Positions 22,501 to 33,668 of a DNA stretch of 64,000 nt are shown here, piece after piece. Each line of letters starts with the position of its first letter. Within the stretch, counting starts at the first letter, position 1. Source of the stretch: Takakia lepidozioides (lineage: Eukaryota > Streptophyta > Takakiopsida > Takakiales > Takakiaceae); the NCBI GenBank assembly GCA_030704615.1, contig CM060731.1:94840756-94904755 (forward strand). Reading direction: 5' to 3'. The position numbers were made by a program, and so were the translations under genes. The notes below the pieces were generated by a model. It saw only the letters and a program-made list of their open reading frames with translations. It had not been told where the DNA came from and ran no database searches.

Positions 22501-23254
22501 GGCTGAACGTCTGCCGAAAGAGGAAGAGGCATCCTCGGAGGATGAGGAAAAATCCGAGAAGGAGTAGGGGGAGGAAGTTGGGATCGAGGCCGAGGAGCCC
22601 CCGGTTTACGAGTGAGTGGTGGCATTGTAAGTTGCCTCCAGATTTCGTGAGGCACCTCCCTCCGCTCTCTTATTTCATTGAAAACCCTTTCTGGTTGTGT
22701 TGGTATTGACATTCTTGAAGTGGATTTGTTCTTACTGTAGGATGCCAAGTACTGCCGGAGGGACGTCTACACCGGAGTTCATGGGCAGGAGGAACGTGCC
22801 TTTTTTCGCCAAGGGGGATTTCATGCCTAGTCCAGAAATGGAGTACATCCTTCCTACTTATGCTGCCCAGCTTGCTTCGGTGTCCATTAGGAGGTGTTCC
22901 GAACGTAGTCGTGTACAGCAGATTTTAGACGAGGCAAGCCTCAAGAAAATGAAGATGAGGGAGGAGGCAGCATCTATTAGAGCCCGTCGGGCTCGTAGAT
23001 TTGTCTTGGATTCTGCTGAGGAAAGTGGGGGAGAAGATGCAGAAGATTCCCAGGAGGTGAGGTGGACAGTCCCCCAAGGAGAGGATGGGATTTTTGAGAG
23101 GCATAGTGGAACTGATGCATCACAGAGCTCGGAGGATGAGGGGGATGAGGAAGAAGGTGGGGCAAGTTCCTCGGAGGGTGTAGGAGAGTAGTGCCTATTC
23201 CGGCTATGACAGTTAGAACACACTTGTATAGACGTGGCTTGCCACAAAATTTGC

Positions 23255-23260
23255 AATAAA
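23255..23260 (+). promoter_or_regulatory. Polyadenylation signal AATAAA
   Basis: AATAAA lies 64 bp after the stop codon of exon 10, the expected distance for the 3' end of the ParB/methyltransferase gene. Confidence 0.5.
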
Positions 23261-23393
23261 ATGTTGCATTTCAAGTCCACTGGTGCCACATTCCAACTTC
23301 ACATGACCCTATTTCCGTGCCTCCTAACCCTATTTCCGTGGACTCACAATGGTCTGCTCATGCTTTTTTTTTTTCCGCTCATGCTCATGCCGC

Positions 23394-23990
23394 TCATGAA
23401 ATAGCAGCCCCCGGTCCTCGCCCTTGATCTGCTCTGGCATTATTTTTATAATCCTGATTCCTTGGTTGATAATTCCCCCTTGGATTACCCTGATAGTTGC
23501 CCCTGGGATTGCCTTGGTAATTCCCTCTTGGATTACCTCTCCCTTCCATACCATTGTTATAACCACCAGGCCTACCATAGTGGTCCTGATCACTGTTTCT
23601 TCTTGGTTGGGGCTGCACTTGATGCACCCTTACTTGCCTAGGTTCTCTTGCAGCCGTCCTTCTGTTGTAATAACAATTCTCAATAGAATGGTTATCCATT
23701 TTACAGATAGTACAGTGTTTCTCCTTCATGTGGCATTCAGATGTGGTATGGCCTTCATTCTGGCATTTTGCACACCAAACACCCTTCCTCCAATGTGTTG
23801 TAGCCTCTGTGGCGTACTTCTTCAAGATCTCTTCCAATCTTTTCTCATAGTTATCCCTCTTCAACTTTTCCTTCTTCTTACTCTTCCTCTTGAGCTCTTG
23901 CTCTTCTTCCTCATCTGACTCCTCCTCACTCATCATCCCGTTTCTCTCTCCTGAGCATTCCCAATTGCTCAATTTTGTTAGCTGTTTCAA
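23394..23990 (-). pseudogene. Ty3/gypsy nucleocapsid part of gag (two zinc knuckles), copy C
   Basis: Two CCHC knuckles are seen: CAKCQNEGHTTSEC and CTICKMDNHSIENC. A basic Gly/Arg/Asn repeat tail (repeats of RGNYQGNP) follows. It continues the gag ORF at 24073-25290 after a frameshift near 23950-23990. The zinc knuckles bind genomic RNA during packaging. The sequence stops at 23394 with no protease or pol in the window, so copy C is cut here next to the ParB/methyltransferase gene end. Confidence 0.8.
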
Positions 23991-24072
23991 ATGCCTCCTC
24001 CACTGTATTATGGGGTAGCATATCCACTTTCTTTTGCAACTCTGGTCTTAGTCCACTCACAAACCAAGTCTT

Positions 24073-25290
24073 CTATAACCCTGGTGCTGGTACAGCAGCC
24101 AACTTTTTCATCATTAATTCCATCTTTCCAATGTACTCTTCAACAGTTTCATGCTTCTTTTGCCTTAACTGTTGTAAACTTCCATACACTTCGTCCTCAG
24201 TTTTGCTTGTCCTGAACCTATTTCGGAATGCCGTACTAAGGCCATTCCAGGTCAGGAAATGATTATCAGGGAATCTTGTATACCATTCACTTGCTTTCTT
24301 AATAAGTGAACATGGAAACAGTCTCATCTTGGCATCATCGCCATTTTCATTGTTCACAATACACATGTGGTCAAATTGACTGATGTGTACATCAAGATCC
24401 CATTTTCTTGCATATATTGGAAAAGATGGTTTTGCCCGTGTTGGTTGTATCGCCATCTGTGGCCCTACACCCTGCCCACTGACAGGTGTTGGTCCCCCTA
24501 CTGGTGCTGGTCCTTGAGGACCTGTTGTAGTAGTGGTGGAACTCCCACCAGGTGCTGGCCCTTGAGCACTCCCTGCTACTGACCCCACTATATTCACATT
24601 ATTCCCAGCTCCAGTTGCACTACTTCCCACACTCCCTGTCCCCCCAGAGCCAGATCCAGGCTGCCCGCCTGATCCCTCTGAGCCGACATCTTCGTTGGCC
24701 TGTGATCCAAGTGCTCCACTTGATCCAAGTCCAACAGGTTGGGATGTCCTGGTCATAGTCTCAACCTCAACTGTTGGGTCTACTTCTTCATACTCTTTAT
24801 CTTCCAATTTCTTCTCTTTGTTTTCATCTTCCAAGTTCTGCCCTTGGGTTTCTTCTTCTTCACTCATGTAACTCAATTGCAATGGTGTTGGAGAGTCTGA
24901 ACTCTCCATTGGCTCTGCCACATCCTCCCCTCCTTCTTCGTCTTCCGTTTCAGAAACTGGAGTTCCTGCTTTTGGTGTTCCATGCCAACTCTTATCAAAG
25001 ATTTCTGTCAAATCTTTTATCCAGGGATGTACCTCAGATCTCTCCCCTCGTGGCTGATCTTCTTCCTGTACCAATTCCCTTAATCTTTCTTGTAAAGAAT
25101 AAGAAGGAGTGGCATCCAACTCTAGTTCTTCCGGTATGGGTGATGTATTCTCTGATCTTAATGGTGTGAGAGGTCCAAATGATTCCCCTATGTCTATTCC
25201 TCTCTCCCAAATATATGGATAATTAGCTTTCAGATAATTTTATCTTTTTGCTGAATATCTCTGGAGTCTAGCTTCTCTTTCATCACTCAT
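24073..25290 (-). pseudogene. Ty3/gypsy gag (capsid), copy C, broken
   Basis: A start at 25290 (MSDEREARLQRYSAKR) is followed by an in-frame TAA at 25240-25242, then reading continues. After a Glu/Ser-rich and Gly/Ser/Thr-rich linker the capsid core appears: KWDLDVHISQFDHMC, MRLFPCSLIKKASEWYTRF, FLTWNGLSTAFRNRFR and KKHETVEEYIGKMELMMKKL. This is the retrotransposon gag pattern. A TAG ends the ORF near 24073, although the same frame reads on for about 45 codons (WFVSGLRPELQKKVDMLPHN). Confidence 0.85.
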
Positions 25291-25310
25291 GTCCCATGTC
25301 TTTCATATCT

Positions 25311-26006
25311 TTAATGAGGCAATAACCAAAACTCTCTCCTGTAGTATCTCTCGTATATGCCCGGATTTCTTTCAAGCTTCAATGCACCCTTGGCTATACT
25401 AGAGGTCTCTGTTACCATATATCCATATGGCAAGCATGTCTGAAAAGCTGTTCTTGGTGTCAGTTTGATCCACAGGATATCCTTAGGAATCCAATTCTTT
25501 ACCAGTACAAGCTCTTCATGCATATGAGTGTAAACATTCACTTTCCTTTCCTCCCAGCCTTCAAACCCTACTCGCTTAATGGATAGCAATGTTATCACAT
25601 AAACCAGTGTTGGTAACCAACGTGTTCTCCCTCTACAGGCCACCTGATAAATCTTTATCACTCCTTTCTCCAGACCCCACTCAGGGTTAGCATCATGCAC
25701 TCTCTTAAGAATGTTTTCTTTACAACCGTCTGGCAATTCCAAGAACCTCTGAAAGAATTGTTTGGACAATCTTTCCTTCGCAGTTCCATAGGGAATTTGA
25801 TTCACATCAAATTCTTTAATTCTCCAACCACCATGATCCCACCAGATGCCTGTCACATTTGGTTGTTCATGACCCAGTTCCCCGGTATGGTCGCCAAATG
25901 TCGAGCGGTTTTTACTCACCCATCCCTTCGCTATCCGAGGTGGAAACTCCAAGATAGAAGAGTTGGATATCTCTAAGCACTCAGCCAGCTCAGAACAATC
26001 AGTCAT
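25311..26006 (-). CDS. ORF between LTR and gag of retroelement copy C, function unknown
   Basis: It is an uninterrupted 231-codon ORF starting MTDCSELAECLEIS, placed between the 5' LTR and gag. It has no motif I recognise; it is rich in aromatic residues and has a mixed charged pattern (GIWWDHGGWRIKEFDVNQIP). Its first 35 or so codons recur at 59330-59441 after the LTR of copy B, which shows it belongs to the element. A leader ORF ahead of gag is uncommon in Ty3/gypsy elements. It could also be an N-terminal extension of gag separated by a lost frame. Confidence 0.55.
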   Translation of the reverse strand: MTDCSELAECLEISNSSILEFPPRIAKGWVSKNRSTFGDHTGELGHEQPNVTGIWWDHGGWRIKEFDVNQIPYGTAKERLSKQFFQRFLELPDGCKENILKRVHDANPEWGLEKGVIKIYQVACRGRTRWLPTLVYVITLLSIKRVGFEGWEERKVNVYTHMHEELVLVKNWIPKDILWIKLTPRTAFQTCLPYGYMVTETSSIAKGALKLERNPGIYERYYRREFWLLPH

Positions 26007-26178
26007 GACCTACAGCTAGTGAATCATGGTTGTGCTTCCTATTTGTATTTCTTCTTGCCTTCATGTTAGCAATTTACCTTACTGTGTATACTGAAGCATC
26101 AGATTGCTTCAGTATCTACCAGGTTCCATTCACTCATCCATTCATTCCACAGCTTCACTCATGTGTCTCTACACAGTG

Positions 26179-26892
26179 TGATTGTATCGAATAAGTATTA
26201 GATTATGATTTATCAGGTATCAGGCCAATGCCATGGTGTCTCTAATCTGCCCTACAGTATCATTACAACTTTGCATGTAACAAACATCTACTATTCATCT
26301 TTCCTCCTTCACCGTGCTCTCCATCCTTGCTCACCCGTTCTTGTACTCCGCCTGATCTTCTCTCATGCACTTCACAAGAAGCGCTCCTCGTGAAGTGATC
26401 CCCTACCTGGTGTTTCTATGCCTAATCTACCTGCAAGCTGTTCCAACCGCCTAACTAACTAACTGTCACCCCTGAAGTAACACGTTCCCTCTACAGATGT
26501 CGTTCCCACACAGTAGTTCCCTGCTAATGATAACCGTTCCCTCCGTGCACTGTGACGGGCTGTGCCAAACTGTGTTGGGCTGTGACTGTGTCGAGTTGTG
26601 ACTGGCTGTGTAAAGCTGTGTCGTGCTGTGTCGGGCTTTGATAAGTTGTGATAGGTTGTATTGAGCTGTGTCGTGTTGTGACTGGCTGTGCGTAGCTGTG
26701 TTGGGCTGTGATAAGCTGTGATAGACTGTGACGGGCTGTGTCGGGCTATGATAACCCATGACTTGACTGTGTGAGCCTGTCTATCACCCCTAAACCTGTG
26801 TGGCCTAAGTCTACCATCTGTAAGTCTGCGCAAAATTAAGGGTACCCCACAGAACCCATAAAAGCGTCTAAGTCCCAAATAGCCCTCTAACA
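26179..26892 (-). repeat. 5' LTR of retroelement copy C (714 bp)
   Basis: On the minus strand it starts TGTTAGAGGGCT at 26892 and ends GATACAATCA at 26179. It aligns with 3984-4535 and 58389-59159. It contains a row of roughly 10-bp CACAGCC-type repeats (about 26550-26760 on the plus strand as GGCTGTG). The sequence after it (26178 downwards) is shared with copy B, so it is internal region; I found no convincing tRNA primer site. Confidence 0.75.
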
Positions 26893-27169
26893 CTTCTTTC
26901 TTCCCTGGTTGATGAGTGCCTTCTGGTGGTGGACATTTGACACAGCTGAGGTTTTGTTGTGTTTGGGTGGTGCAGTGTGTGGCTTCACATTCTGAGACCC
27001 GGGCTCTCTTCCTCAATGGTATGCTCCACTACCTTGCAATTTTTGGCTACCTATGGTTTTGCCTAGAGAGTTGTAAGCAGGCCCTAATGGCCCCTGTTCT
27101 AAATGAGAAGAATGGGCATGGCTTCTCAAGATATAGGGAAGCTGTTTAGCTTAACTACTTATGGCAGAT

Positions 27170-27633
27170 CCTAATGAGTCCATCCATTCACCCTTCTGTT
27201 TTGACAGATTTCTCAACACAACAATGGGATCTACAAATTCTTGGGTGGTGCTACAAGGACTTAGCTACACTAAAGGAAAAAGGAGAGGGGGGGGGGAAAT
27301 ATACTCATAAGACGTTAATTGCCATGGCCATAGACATGGAAACAGCAGCCTCAGCAGCATGGTGGGGGGGGGGGGGGGGGGGGGGGGAAAGAGGTGCTAG
27401 TTGGTAACCGAAAACTTATGACACAGTTTTGCATTGAGATCTCAGTAGATGCCTGTGATATCTTGCAAGAAACTGAGACTCTCCCAAGAATAGGCGTCTT
27501 GGTTGCAATTGGCAAGGAACTGATTGGAGCAATTGCTATTGCTGATCCTATAGAACTTGAAGCAGCTGCTTTGAGGTTCGCTACACTTCTTTGTGTTGAA
27601 CTCAATCCACTGAAGACATTTCTATTGATTTAG
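27170..27633 (+). pseudogene. Heavy-metal (Cu) P-type ATPase fragment
   Basis: The stretch VLVGNRKLM ... ETETLPRIGVLVAIGKELIG ... IAIADPIELEAAA resembles the end of the nucleotide-binding domain and start of the hinge of copper-transporting P1B ATPases (RAN1/HMA5 type). No transmembrane segments, DKTGT phosphorylation site or hinge GDN motif are present. A 24-base G run (27364-27387) lies just before the recognisable part. It is a gene scrap, possibly carried by a mobile element. Confidence 0.5.
27364..27387 (+). repeat. G homopolymer, 24 bases
   Basis: An unbroken G run with potential to form G-quadruplex. The length may not be exact in the assembly. Confidence 0.9.
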
Positions 27634-27888
27634 AGGCAATTCTAGGGCTCGAAGTGAAGTTTAAGTTAGGTGTAGGAGAACCATATGCGACAGGTTTTTT
27701 TTTGGTTCTAATCATGGTCGTTACAGACTCATGAGTTTGTGCATTGTAAGGGACGGTTTTGAGATATTGTCTTAATACAATGTCACGCGCTCTTCATCAT
27801 GTTTATTTCTTTTCGTGCTTTGATGGGATGGTCTGTATGTTCTCCAGCCTCAATCACATCCGCAAGATCAGTGGCTGTGTGCAGGGGA

Positions 27889-28620
27889 TTGTGTTGATTG
27901 CAATGTTGTAGTAGGGCCATCGTAGCATCTGTGTTGCTATTCGGAGACAATAGAAATAGTATTGCACATGTATGAACTACAAGTCGCAGCCCCCAAGTCA
28001 CTGCAACCACTACGAGTGCTTGGTTCCCAACCCACAGTCGATCTATATCACTAGCGAAGTAGGCATTTCAAACCTCCAGTTGCACCTGTCACTTCAACAG
28101 AAACCACTGCAAGTGGTTCCCCTAGTTGTCGACTCCACTTGCGAGTCGTCAAGGCAACCAGCAGACAACTCACCGCGCCACGTGGTGTGGGCTTAGGCTT
28201 GCTCGTGTCCTGCCTCCAATAGAACACGTGGCGTTCTGACATATAGCCACGCGGTTGTGTTGATTGCAATGTTGTAGTAGGGCCATCGTAGCATCTGTGT
28301 TGCTATTCGGAGACAATAGAAATAGTATTGCACATGTATGAACTACAAGTCGCAGCCCCCAAGTCACTGCAACCACTACGAGTGCTTGGTTCCCAACCCA
28401 CAGTTGATCTATATCACTAGCAAAGTAGGCATTTCAAACCTCCAGTTGCACCTGTCACTTCAACAGAAACCACTGCAAGTGGTTCCCCTAGTTGTCGACT
28501 CCACTTGCGAGTTGTCAAGACAACCAGCAGACAACTCACCACGCCACGTGGTGTGGCCTTAGGCCTGCTCGTGTCATGCCTCCAATAGAACACGTGGCGT
28601 CTTGACATATAGCCACGCGG
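27889..28620. repeat. Tandem duplication, two copies of 366 bp
   Basis: 27889-28254 and 28255-28620 are nearly identical direct copies (same landmarks 366 bp apart, e.g. TGGTTCCCAA at 28021 and 28387). A third partial unit starts at 28621. Each copy holds two CCACGTGG or CACGTGG motifs near its end. No coding sense. Confidence 0.9.
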
Positions 28621-28728
28621 TTGTCTCACTTGCGTGAACACCGTGGGGAAGTCGCACCCCTCGGGTCAAACGTCCACTGTGGTCAAGGTCCAAGATTCAG
28701 TTAACGCGGCGCACGGCAGTGCCACGTG

Positions 28729-28753
28729 CCCCCCCCCCCCCCCCCCCCCCCCC
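28729..28753 (+). repeat. C homopolymer, 25 bases
   Basis: An unbroken C run directly after GCCACGTG. It forms an inverted pair with the G run at 27364-27387, 1.3 kb away. Confidence 0.9.
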
Positions 28754-29139
28754 AAGAAAATTTAACCGCAGTCGGCGGAACGACTGACCGGAAGCACTCC
28801 AACCACGTCATGACCGAAGCAACTGGGCTGTTCGAAGAGACTAGTCTGTTGGCACTCCGAGTCGCCCAACCGTTTCCCAGTCATTTTTTGTTTGAAACGA
28901 CTCATTTTCCAGTCGTTTCTCGAGTCGTTATTTCGGCGATTCCTTGTAGTTCGAAACTTCTTTCAACGGAGCAACTCATGTTTAATCCTAAACGTAGGTC
29001 TATTGTTACGTATTGTGCTTCTCCTTCACGCCTCCACTTCCTAGAGTACTCCCAGACTAACATTTGTCGTGTCCAGTGACACAAACCACTCGTGATGGGA
29101 TCGTCCTGGATGCGCAAGATGATACTCCCCAATTTTGGC
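28754..29139. other. No gene recognised
   Basis: No recognisable protein or RNA gene. Confidence 0.4.
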
Positions 29140-29670
29140 TTACAATTTCATGACCGAAAGTACATCAAGCCCACCCGGTAACCAACTGATCACAATGTCC
29201 TCAGACCTTCCCACAAACACACCTTGCATAGCCCCTTCCAGACCCACTGTCCGGTGAAATTCATGTGAAGACGTCTGAACATGGTTACGATCGACGGTCT
29301 CTTCCCACTGTTTTCTGACGTTGTTCCATGACCACCACATGCAGCTTCTCCAACTTGTCCTCTGCCTCATGAAGATGATGATTCCCGTGGCTTTTGTGAC
29401 TACTAGATCTACAATAGACAATACGAAACCCCCAGTCCATCTCCCCTTGTTGGTCAATTTCTCCGCTATTTCCCTGGTGCAGATCCTTGCTCTCATCTTC
29501 CTCTCCACTTCTTTCCACACCAGTGCATCACCTGTTTGTGGCACATAGGGCTCCATCGCTGCCTGTACAACAAATGCGGGCCGATGTGCTCTTATATATG
29601 TTTTCAACCCGACAACCACAGTCCATATTTTGAATTCAAAATTTTGAGCACAATGTATTCTGCAATACAT
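29140..29670 (-). CDS. Hypothetical ORF, 176 codons
   Basis: An open frame of 176 codons with no motif I recognise. It contains ERKMRARICTREIAEKLTNK and a hydrophobic stretch (GGFVLSIVDLVVTKATGIII) that could be a membrane segment. The length alone is weak evidence. It may be a remnant of a mobile element lying next to the copia fragment. Confidence 0.2.
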   Translation of the reverse strand: MYCRIHCAQNFEFKIWTVVVGLKTYIRAHRPAFVVQAAMEPYVPQTGDALVWKEVERKMRARICTREIAEKLTNKGRWTGGFVLSIVDLVVTKATGIIIFMRQRTSWRSCMWWSWNNVRKQWEETVDRNHVQTSSHEFHRTVGLEGAMQGVFVGRSEDIVISWLPGGLDVLSVMKL

Positions 29671-29748
29671 GAATACATGCTAACGATCGCTATGATTTTC
29701 ACTGACAATTACGACTCTGCTGGTGCAGTATCCACTGCACACCATGAT

Positions 29749-30045
29749 GGGGATTTTAATGAGACATTTGCCCCCTTGCCAAGTTCACCACCATTCGATG
29801 CATTCTTGCAATTGGAGCAGCCATGGATTTGGAAGTCCACCAAATGGATGTGAAGACGGCATTCTTGAATGGAGAGTTGGAGGAGGACATCTTCATGGAC
29901 CAGCCCCCGGGGTTTGTGCAAGAAGGCCAAGAGCATCTTGTGTGCAAGTTGAAGACGTTGTATGGGCTGAAGCAATTCCCAAGGGCATGGTACTGCCACC
30001 TTCTTTGCAGGCTTCTCGCTAATCACAAATTAGGACAATCAGGAT
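29749..30045 (+). pseudogene. Ty1/copia reverse transcriptase fragment
   Basis: It begins FNETFAPL, loses one base near 29777, and continues as KFTTIRCILAIGAAMD, then VHQMDVKTAFLNGELEEDI, FMDQPPGFV and LYGLKQFPRAWY-type text. This is the start of copia reverse transcriptase, up to the block before the YVDDM box, which is absent. The rest of the element is not present. Clear family, short and broken. Confidence 0.85.
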
Positions 30046-32934
30046 TCCAATCTGTAAACTACACGCACAGAGCAAATCCACGGCCCAAATTTCTTCCAAC
30101 CTCCACCCTACTTTTTAGAGTGGAGAGGCTGTAGTGTGCTGCTAGGCTTGCTCACTAAGGAGGTGCGTTAGTGGAGGGAAGAGCGGTGGCACATTAAGGC
30201 TCCCTCACAAATCTGAAACCCTAAAATAGAAGATGTAAATCTGAAAGGCCAGGTGTCTAGAAACCTGAAACCCTAATGTACATCTGTCCAACATGTAGGG
30301 ATTCAAGAAGACACGTGTCCTCATTCCAAAATTCTCTTTACTTCATAGTTTACATCAAAGAGAGACCAGAACTTCAAGTTTTTCTCTACTTCCTTATAAC
30401 AAAAGAAATGAAGAGATTTTGAACATCCAAGGATTTAGAGAGAGAGAGAGAGAGAGAGAGAGGTATGGTAGTCAAACTCCCTTTCCTCAAAAGCTAGAGT
30501 GGGCAGATGAACATGATCACATTTGATATAAATGCTAAAGCTCATGGATCCATGCTTAGGCTACAATCTTTTTCAAATCCGCAGAAACACAAGCATTGTG
30601 TGAGAAGAACTGCCGCCTTTCATGGTTCCATCAAGATCTCAAAAAGTTATGGCTCTTGGAAAATCTGTCGAGCCAATTTGGGCCTGGTGGGCTTTTAGGG
30701 ATTAACACATTAACAGTTAGAGAGAGATTACCAATAAGAAAAGACATATCAGACCCTTATATGTGAAGAAATAGACATGCTACAGAGTTAGAAATTTGTG
30801 ATACAAGGAAAATGACAACCACAAACTAACCTTTGGCAAAGCTGGAAATATAGTTCTTTTTGGTGCATGTTTGAGCAATAGAACAGCCACAGCGAAAGCC
30901 TCTCTACAATGGCGCGGGTAACAGATCTTCACACACGAATTTCTCATTATCAACCTGAAGCCCACTTCATCAAATTTTTAATCTGATCAAAAAATTATCT
31001 CTTGATAGAGCTTCATTCAATACTACAATAAAAAAAAAAACCCCCATTGTTTTTTCCAACGCTTCTTTATCCAAAACCTCGAGTGCCTGAATAGATACCA
31101 ATCATGAACACAAAGGCGGCCTTCTGTCACGGACCAGCCCACAGACGCCCCATCATTTATTGATTAACAAATATTAACGTTATCCCGAACCCGCCACGTT
31201 AGACCCTACGGCCAGTCAACAACTATGCTCTGCCTACAACAATCACGCAGACTCAGTAACCACTACGAGCTACAATGTTGCTCTCCGCTACGATGACTGA
31301 TGTCCTGGTTCAAGCTCCTCCCCTTGACCTTCTCTCCAAAACCTCGCCAACACCCTCTCTATCAGTTTGGCCAGCACGTCCACGCAGGGGCGGTCGTCGT
31401 CAGGCTTCCTACTACCCTCTATTAGTGCTACGAAGTAACCCAGCGCCCCTATGTAGCATAGCCAGCAGTCATGCTCGCCCCTGGTGCAGTGAATGAGGGC
31501 GACTATGGCTTGGTCAATTTGGTCCTCGCTCATGCTCCTCCTTGTTGGTCTAACTAATTCCCTGTCTGGGTTCTTGCCCTCCGGTGGCTACACTATGAGA
31601 CACAATGTTGCGTGTTGGGGGCAAGCTCATAGTACTGACTCATTCAAGACACGAGAACAGTAACAAGATGACACCACATGATTGCACAACTGTTTCCTGA
31701 AGATCTCCCTTCGTACTTCTTTACTACTAAGGCAACTCCAATCTGGGTGCCTGAATACCTCATTCTACCAATACAATGGGGACTCAGCCTGAGTGTTTCT
31801 TAGAATGGCGTCTCTCTGCTGTATATTGCTTCAGCCTGACTACCCTCTACTCCTACAGTTGGCTCCTCTATCCCCCTCTTGCTCTAGCAACTCTCTCTCT
31901 CTCTCTCTTCCTTGGCTGTTGCGTCCTCCGCTTGAGTCTACACCCCCACTCTCTCCCCGACACCGCAGCAACTACTCTCTGTCGCTGATTCCTCCCTGCG
32001 CTCTCTCTCTCTCTCTGGGTGCTACCTCTTCCTGGTTGAATGATCCCTTCCTCCTGCTGCTGACCCTGCCTATGCCCACGCCTCGCATCCTCCGTCCTCA
32101 CTTCCCCATGATTGCTCTCGGGATTCTCCATCGTAAGATCCCGAGTGATGATTGAGGCGTGGAGTCCTTCCCCAAGAAGGTACTATGTCCTTGCAACAGT
32201 CCGTCCACCTCGTGGTCTCCCTCTTCCTCGTAGCGTCTCAGCCTCTTCGTTGCTCCGTGCATACTCGTAGTTGGAGTTGGACTCGTAACCTTCTCACTGC
32301 TCGTGGTCTTCGCGAGACTCATAGCCTCCTTGCAGCTCGTAGCCCATGCACAGCTCACTGCTGCTCACCCTTCCATATGCGTAGGACTTCCTAGGTGTTT
32401 CTGCCAACAAGTCTGTTGGTGCGTCCTCCGATAACTCCTTTGGTGAATCCCTCCCTCCCTCCTGCACAAGAGCGGAGGGTTAGGTTCACGTCTAATATTA
32501 TCCCCCTCTTACTTGAGGTCCATGCCCTCATGGACGACCTTTATGCCCCCCCCCCCCTCTTTTTCTATTTTTCTCAGGACTTCCTATGCCTAGGTCCACC
32601 TCCGGGGTCCCCTTGGTGTTTCCGGTTGGGTTCATGGGGCAGTGCCACACATTCGTCCTCGCTTTCATTTGGGACGTTGCTCTCATCCTTGCTTCCTCTA
32701 CTGGCTCGCCCTCCTGTCCAAGTCGGTAAGTATCGCACTGCTGCGGAGTGACGCAGCTAGAAGGGCAGAGCCATCAGTATCCTTCTGCGGAATGAAGTAC
32801 GGGGTTTCCCTGTCAGTACCTATCTTACCCTTCTCTTGACTTGGCATAAGGATAAGCAGCGATCAGGTCATGAAGGAGAATATATACATGGAGTTGAGCA
32901 TAGCATAGAGAGGGCGAATCAGAGTGGGAAGGAC
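30046..32934. other. Repeat-poor to CT-rich stretch without a recognisable gene
   Basis: It holds a GA microsatellite at 30437-30461, an A run near 31029, CT-rich tracts around 31895-32015, and a short C run near 32547. Several short ORFs exist on both strands (for example 31288-31533 minus), but none has a recognisable motif. Confidence 0.4.
30437..30461. repeat. GA microsatellite
   Basis: An AG dinucleotide repeat of about 12 units. Confidence 0.9.
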
Positions 32935-33665
32935 ATAATGTAGTGGCACGGTACCTTCTTTTCGTTGGTACCGAAGGTCGCATCGCATGCGACAATTCTT
33001 CCGTGGCCGAGGTCAAGCATCCATTCTTTCTGCCATTCAATTTGAATCCCTAACACAAATGGCAGATCAAGCTTGCGGTCGCTGGATGTCCACGCCAGGT
33101 GATTGACTTCTTCAATGGTAGTAGAAGATACTGTTTGGGTTTTCGGCCACCCACATGCGGACGCTCCTAGCATCATTAGGGTGTTTTTTGAATGTCTCCT
33201 CATTTGTTGGCAATATTTCTGATAGCATGAGACCAAAGGAATGTATCTCTCGTAACCTCCAAACCACCTTCTATGACGTCTTTCACTTTTTGTGTGTGTG
33301 TTCGTCATTATCTTGTTAATAGACAAACCTACGCGTAACTGGTGAAGAATCCACGCTCTCATGTCAGCACTAAGGTGAGGTGCGAGAGCTTGCCGAGGCT
33401 TCTCATACGAAGGGCCGTGAACAGTCACGCCATGGCTGTTTACATGGTTCTTCTTGTACTAAACCAACATAGCTATTTTGGGGTCGAGATAACAGTGTCT
33501 GACTATGAATCTACATGTACAACCTCGTTTGATGCCCTCCCCCCCTTTGTTCGTTGTTATTCTTTTTTGTTTTGGTTTCAGTTGAGCTGCATCGGACGTA
33601 GACGGAGTACATAACTTTTGCGCGGGGTTTTTGGGAGGAGGTCGCTTCCACTTTTTGGCGGCCAT
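32935..33665 (-). pseudogene. Second MULE transposase fragment (N-terminal half)
   Basis: It starts at 33665 (MAAKKWKRPPPKNP). A basic region and a Cys-containing FAR1/FLYWCH-like segment (GCTCRFIVRHCYLDPKIAML) are followed by an in-frame TAG at 33457-33459. The same frame then continues with HGVTVHGPSYEKP and LDLPFVLGIQIEWQKEWML, ending at VACDATFGTNEKK. The last part matches the region holding the first catalytic Asp of MULE DDE transposases. After KK comes GTACCG, a possible splice donor, and similarity stops. No second half is seen downstream, so it is truncated. Confidence 0.65.
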
Positions 33666-33668
33666 ATC

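Larger units (their letters stand above)
16593..23191 (+). pseudogene. ParB-like domain / DNA amino-methyltransferase fusion, ten exons, disrupted
   Basis: I built ten exons from splice signals and frame: 16593-16769, 17129-18569, 18688-18877, 18981-19265, 19351-19476, 19572-19786, 20851-21973, 22064-22328, 22413-22611 and 22741-23191. Read through its breaks it gives about 1490 residues. Exon 1 is short and basic. Exon 2 has a Lys/Arg-rich linker, then a ParB-like domain with DGNHR. Exons 3-6 are unassigned helical-looking sequence. Exons 7-9 carry a beta-class N6/N4 methyltransferase-like domain, and exon 10 is an acidic tail. Bacterial and phage ParB-methylase fusions are a known family; this copy has plant introns. 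Breaks are a 1-bp deletion near 17803 (copy 2 is intact there), TAA at 19125, and TAG at 21767 and 22565. Probably a pseudogene, unless these are assembly errors. Confidence 0.6.

Noticed and set aside
26100-26230. Initiator-Met tRNA primer site after LTR C
   Set aside because: ATCAGGTATCAGG resembles part of the usual TGGTATCAGAGC site but lies inside the LTR and in the wrong orientation. No good site follows the LTR end.
31288-31533. Possible small gene on the minus strand (81 codons)
   Set aside because: No motif, no homologue in the window and no supporting context.
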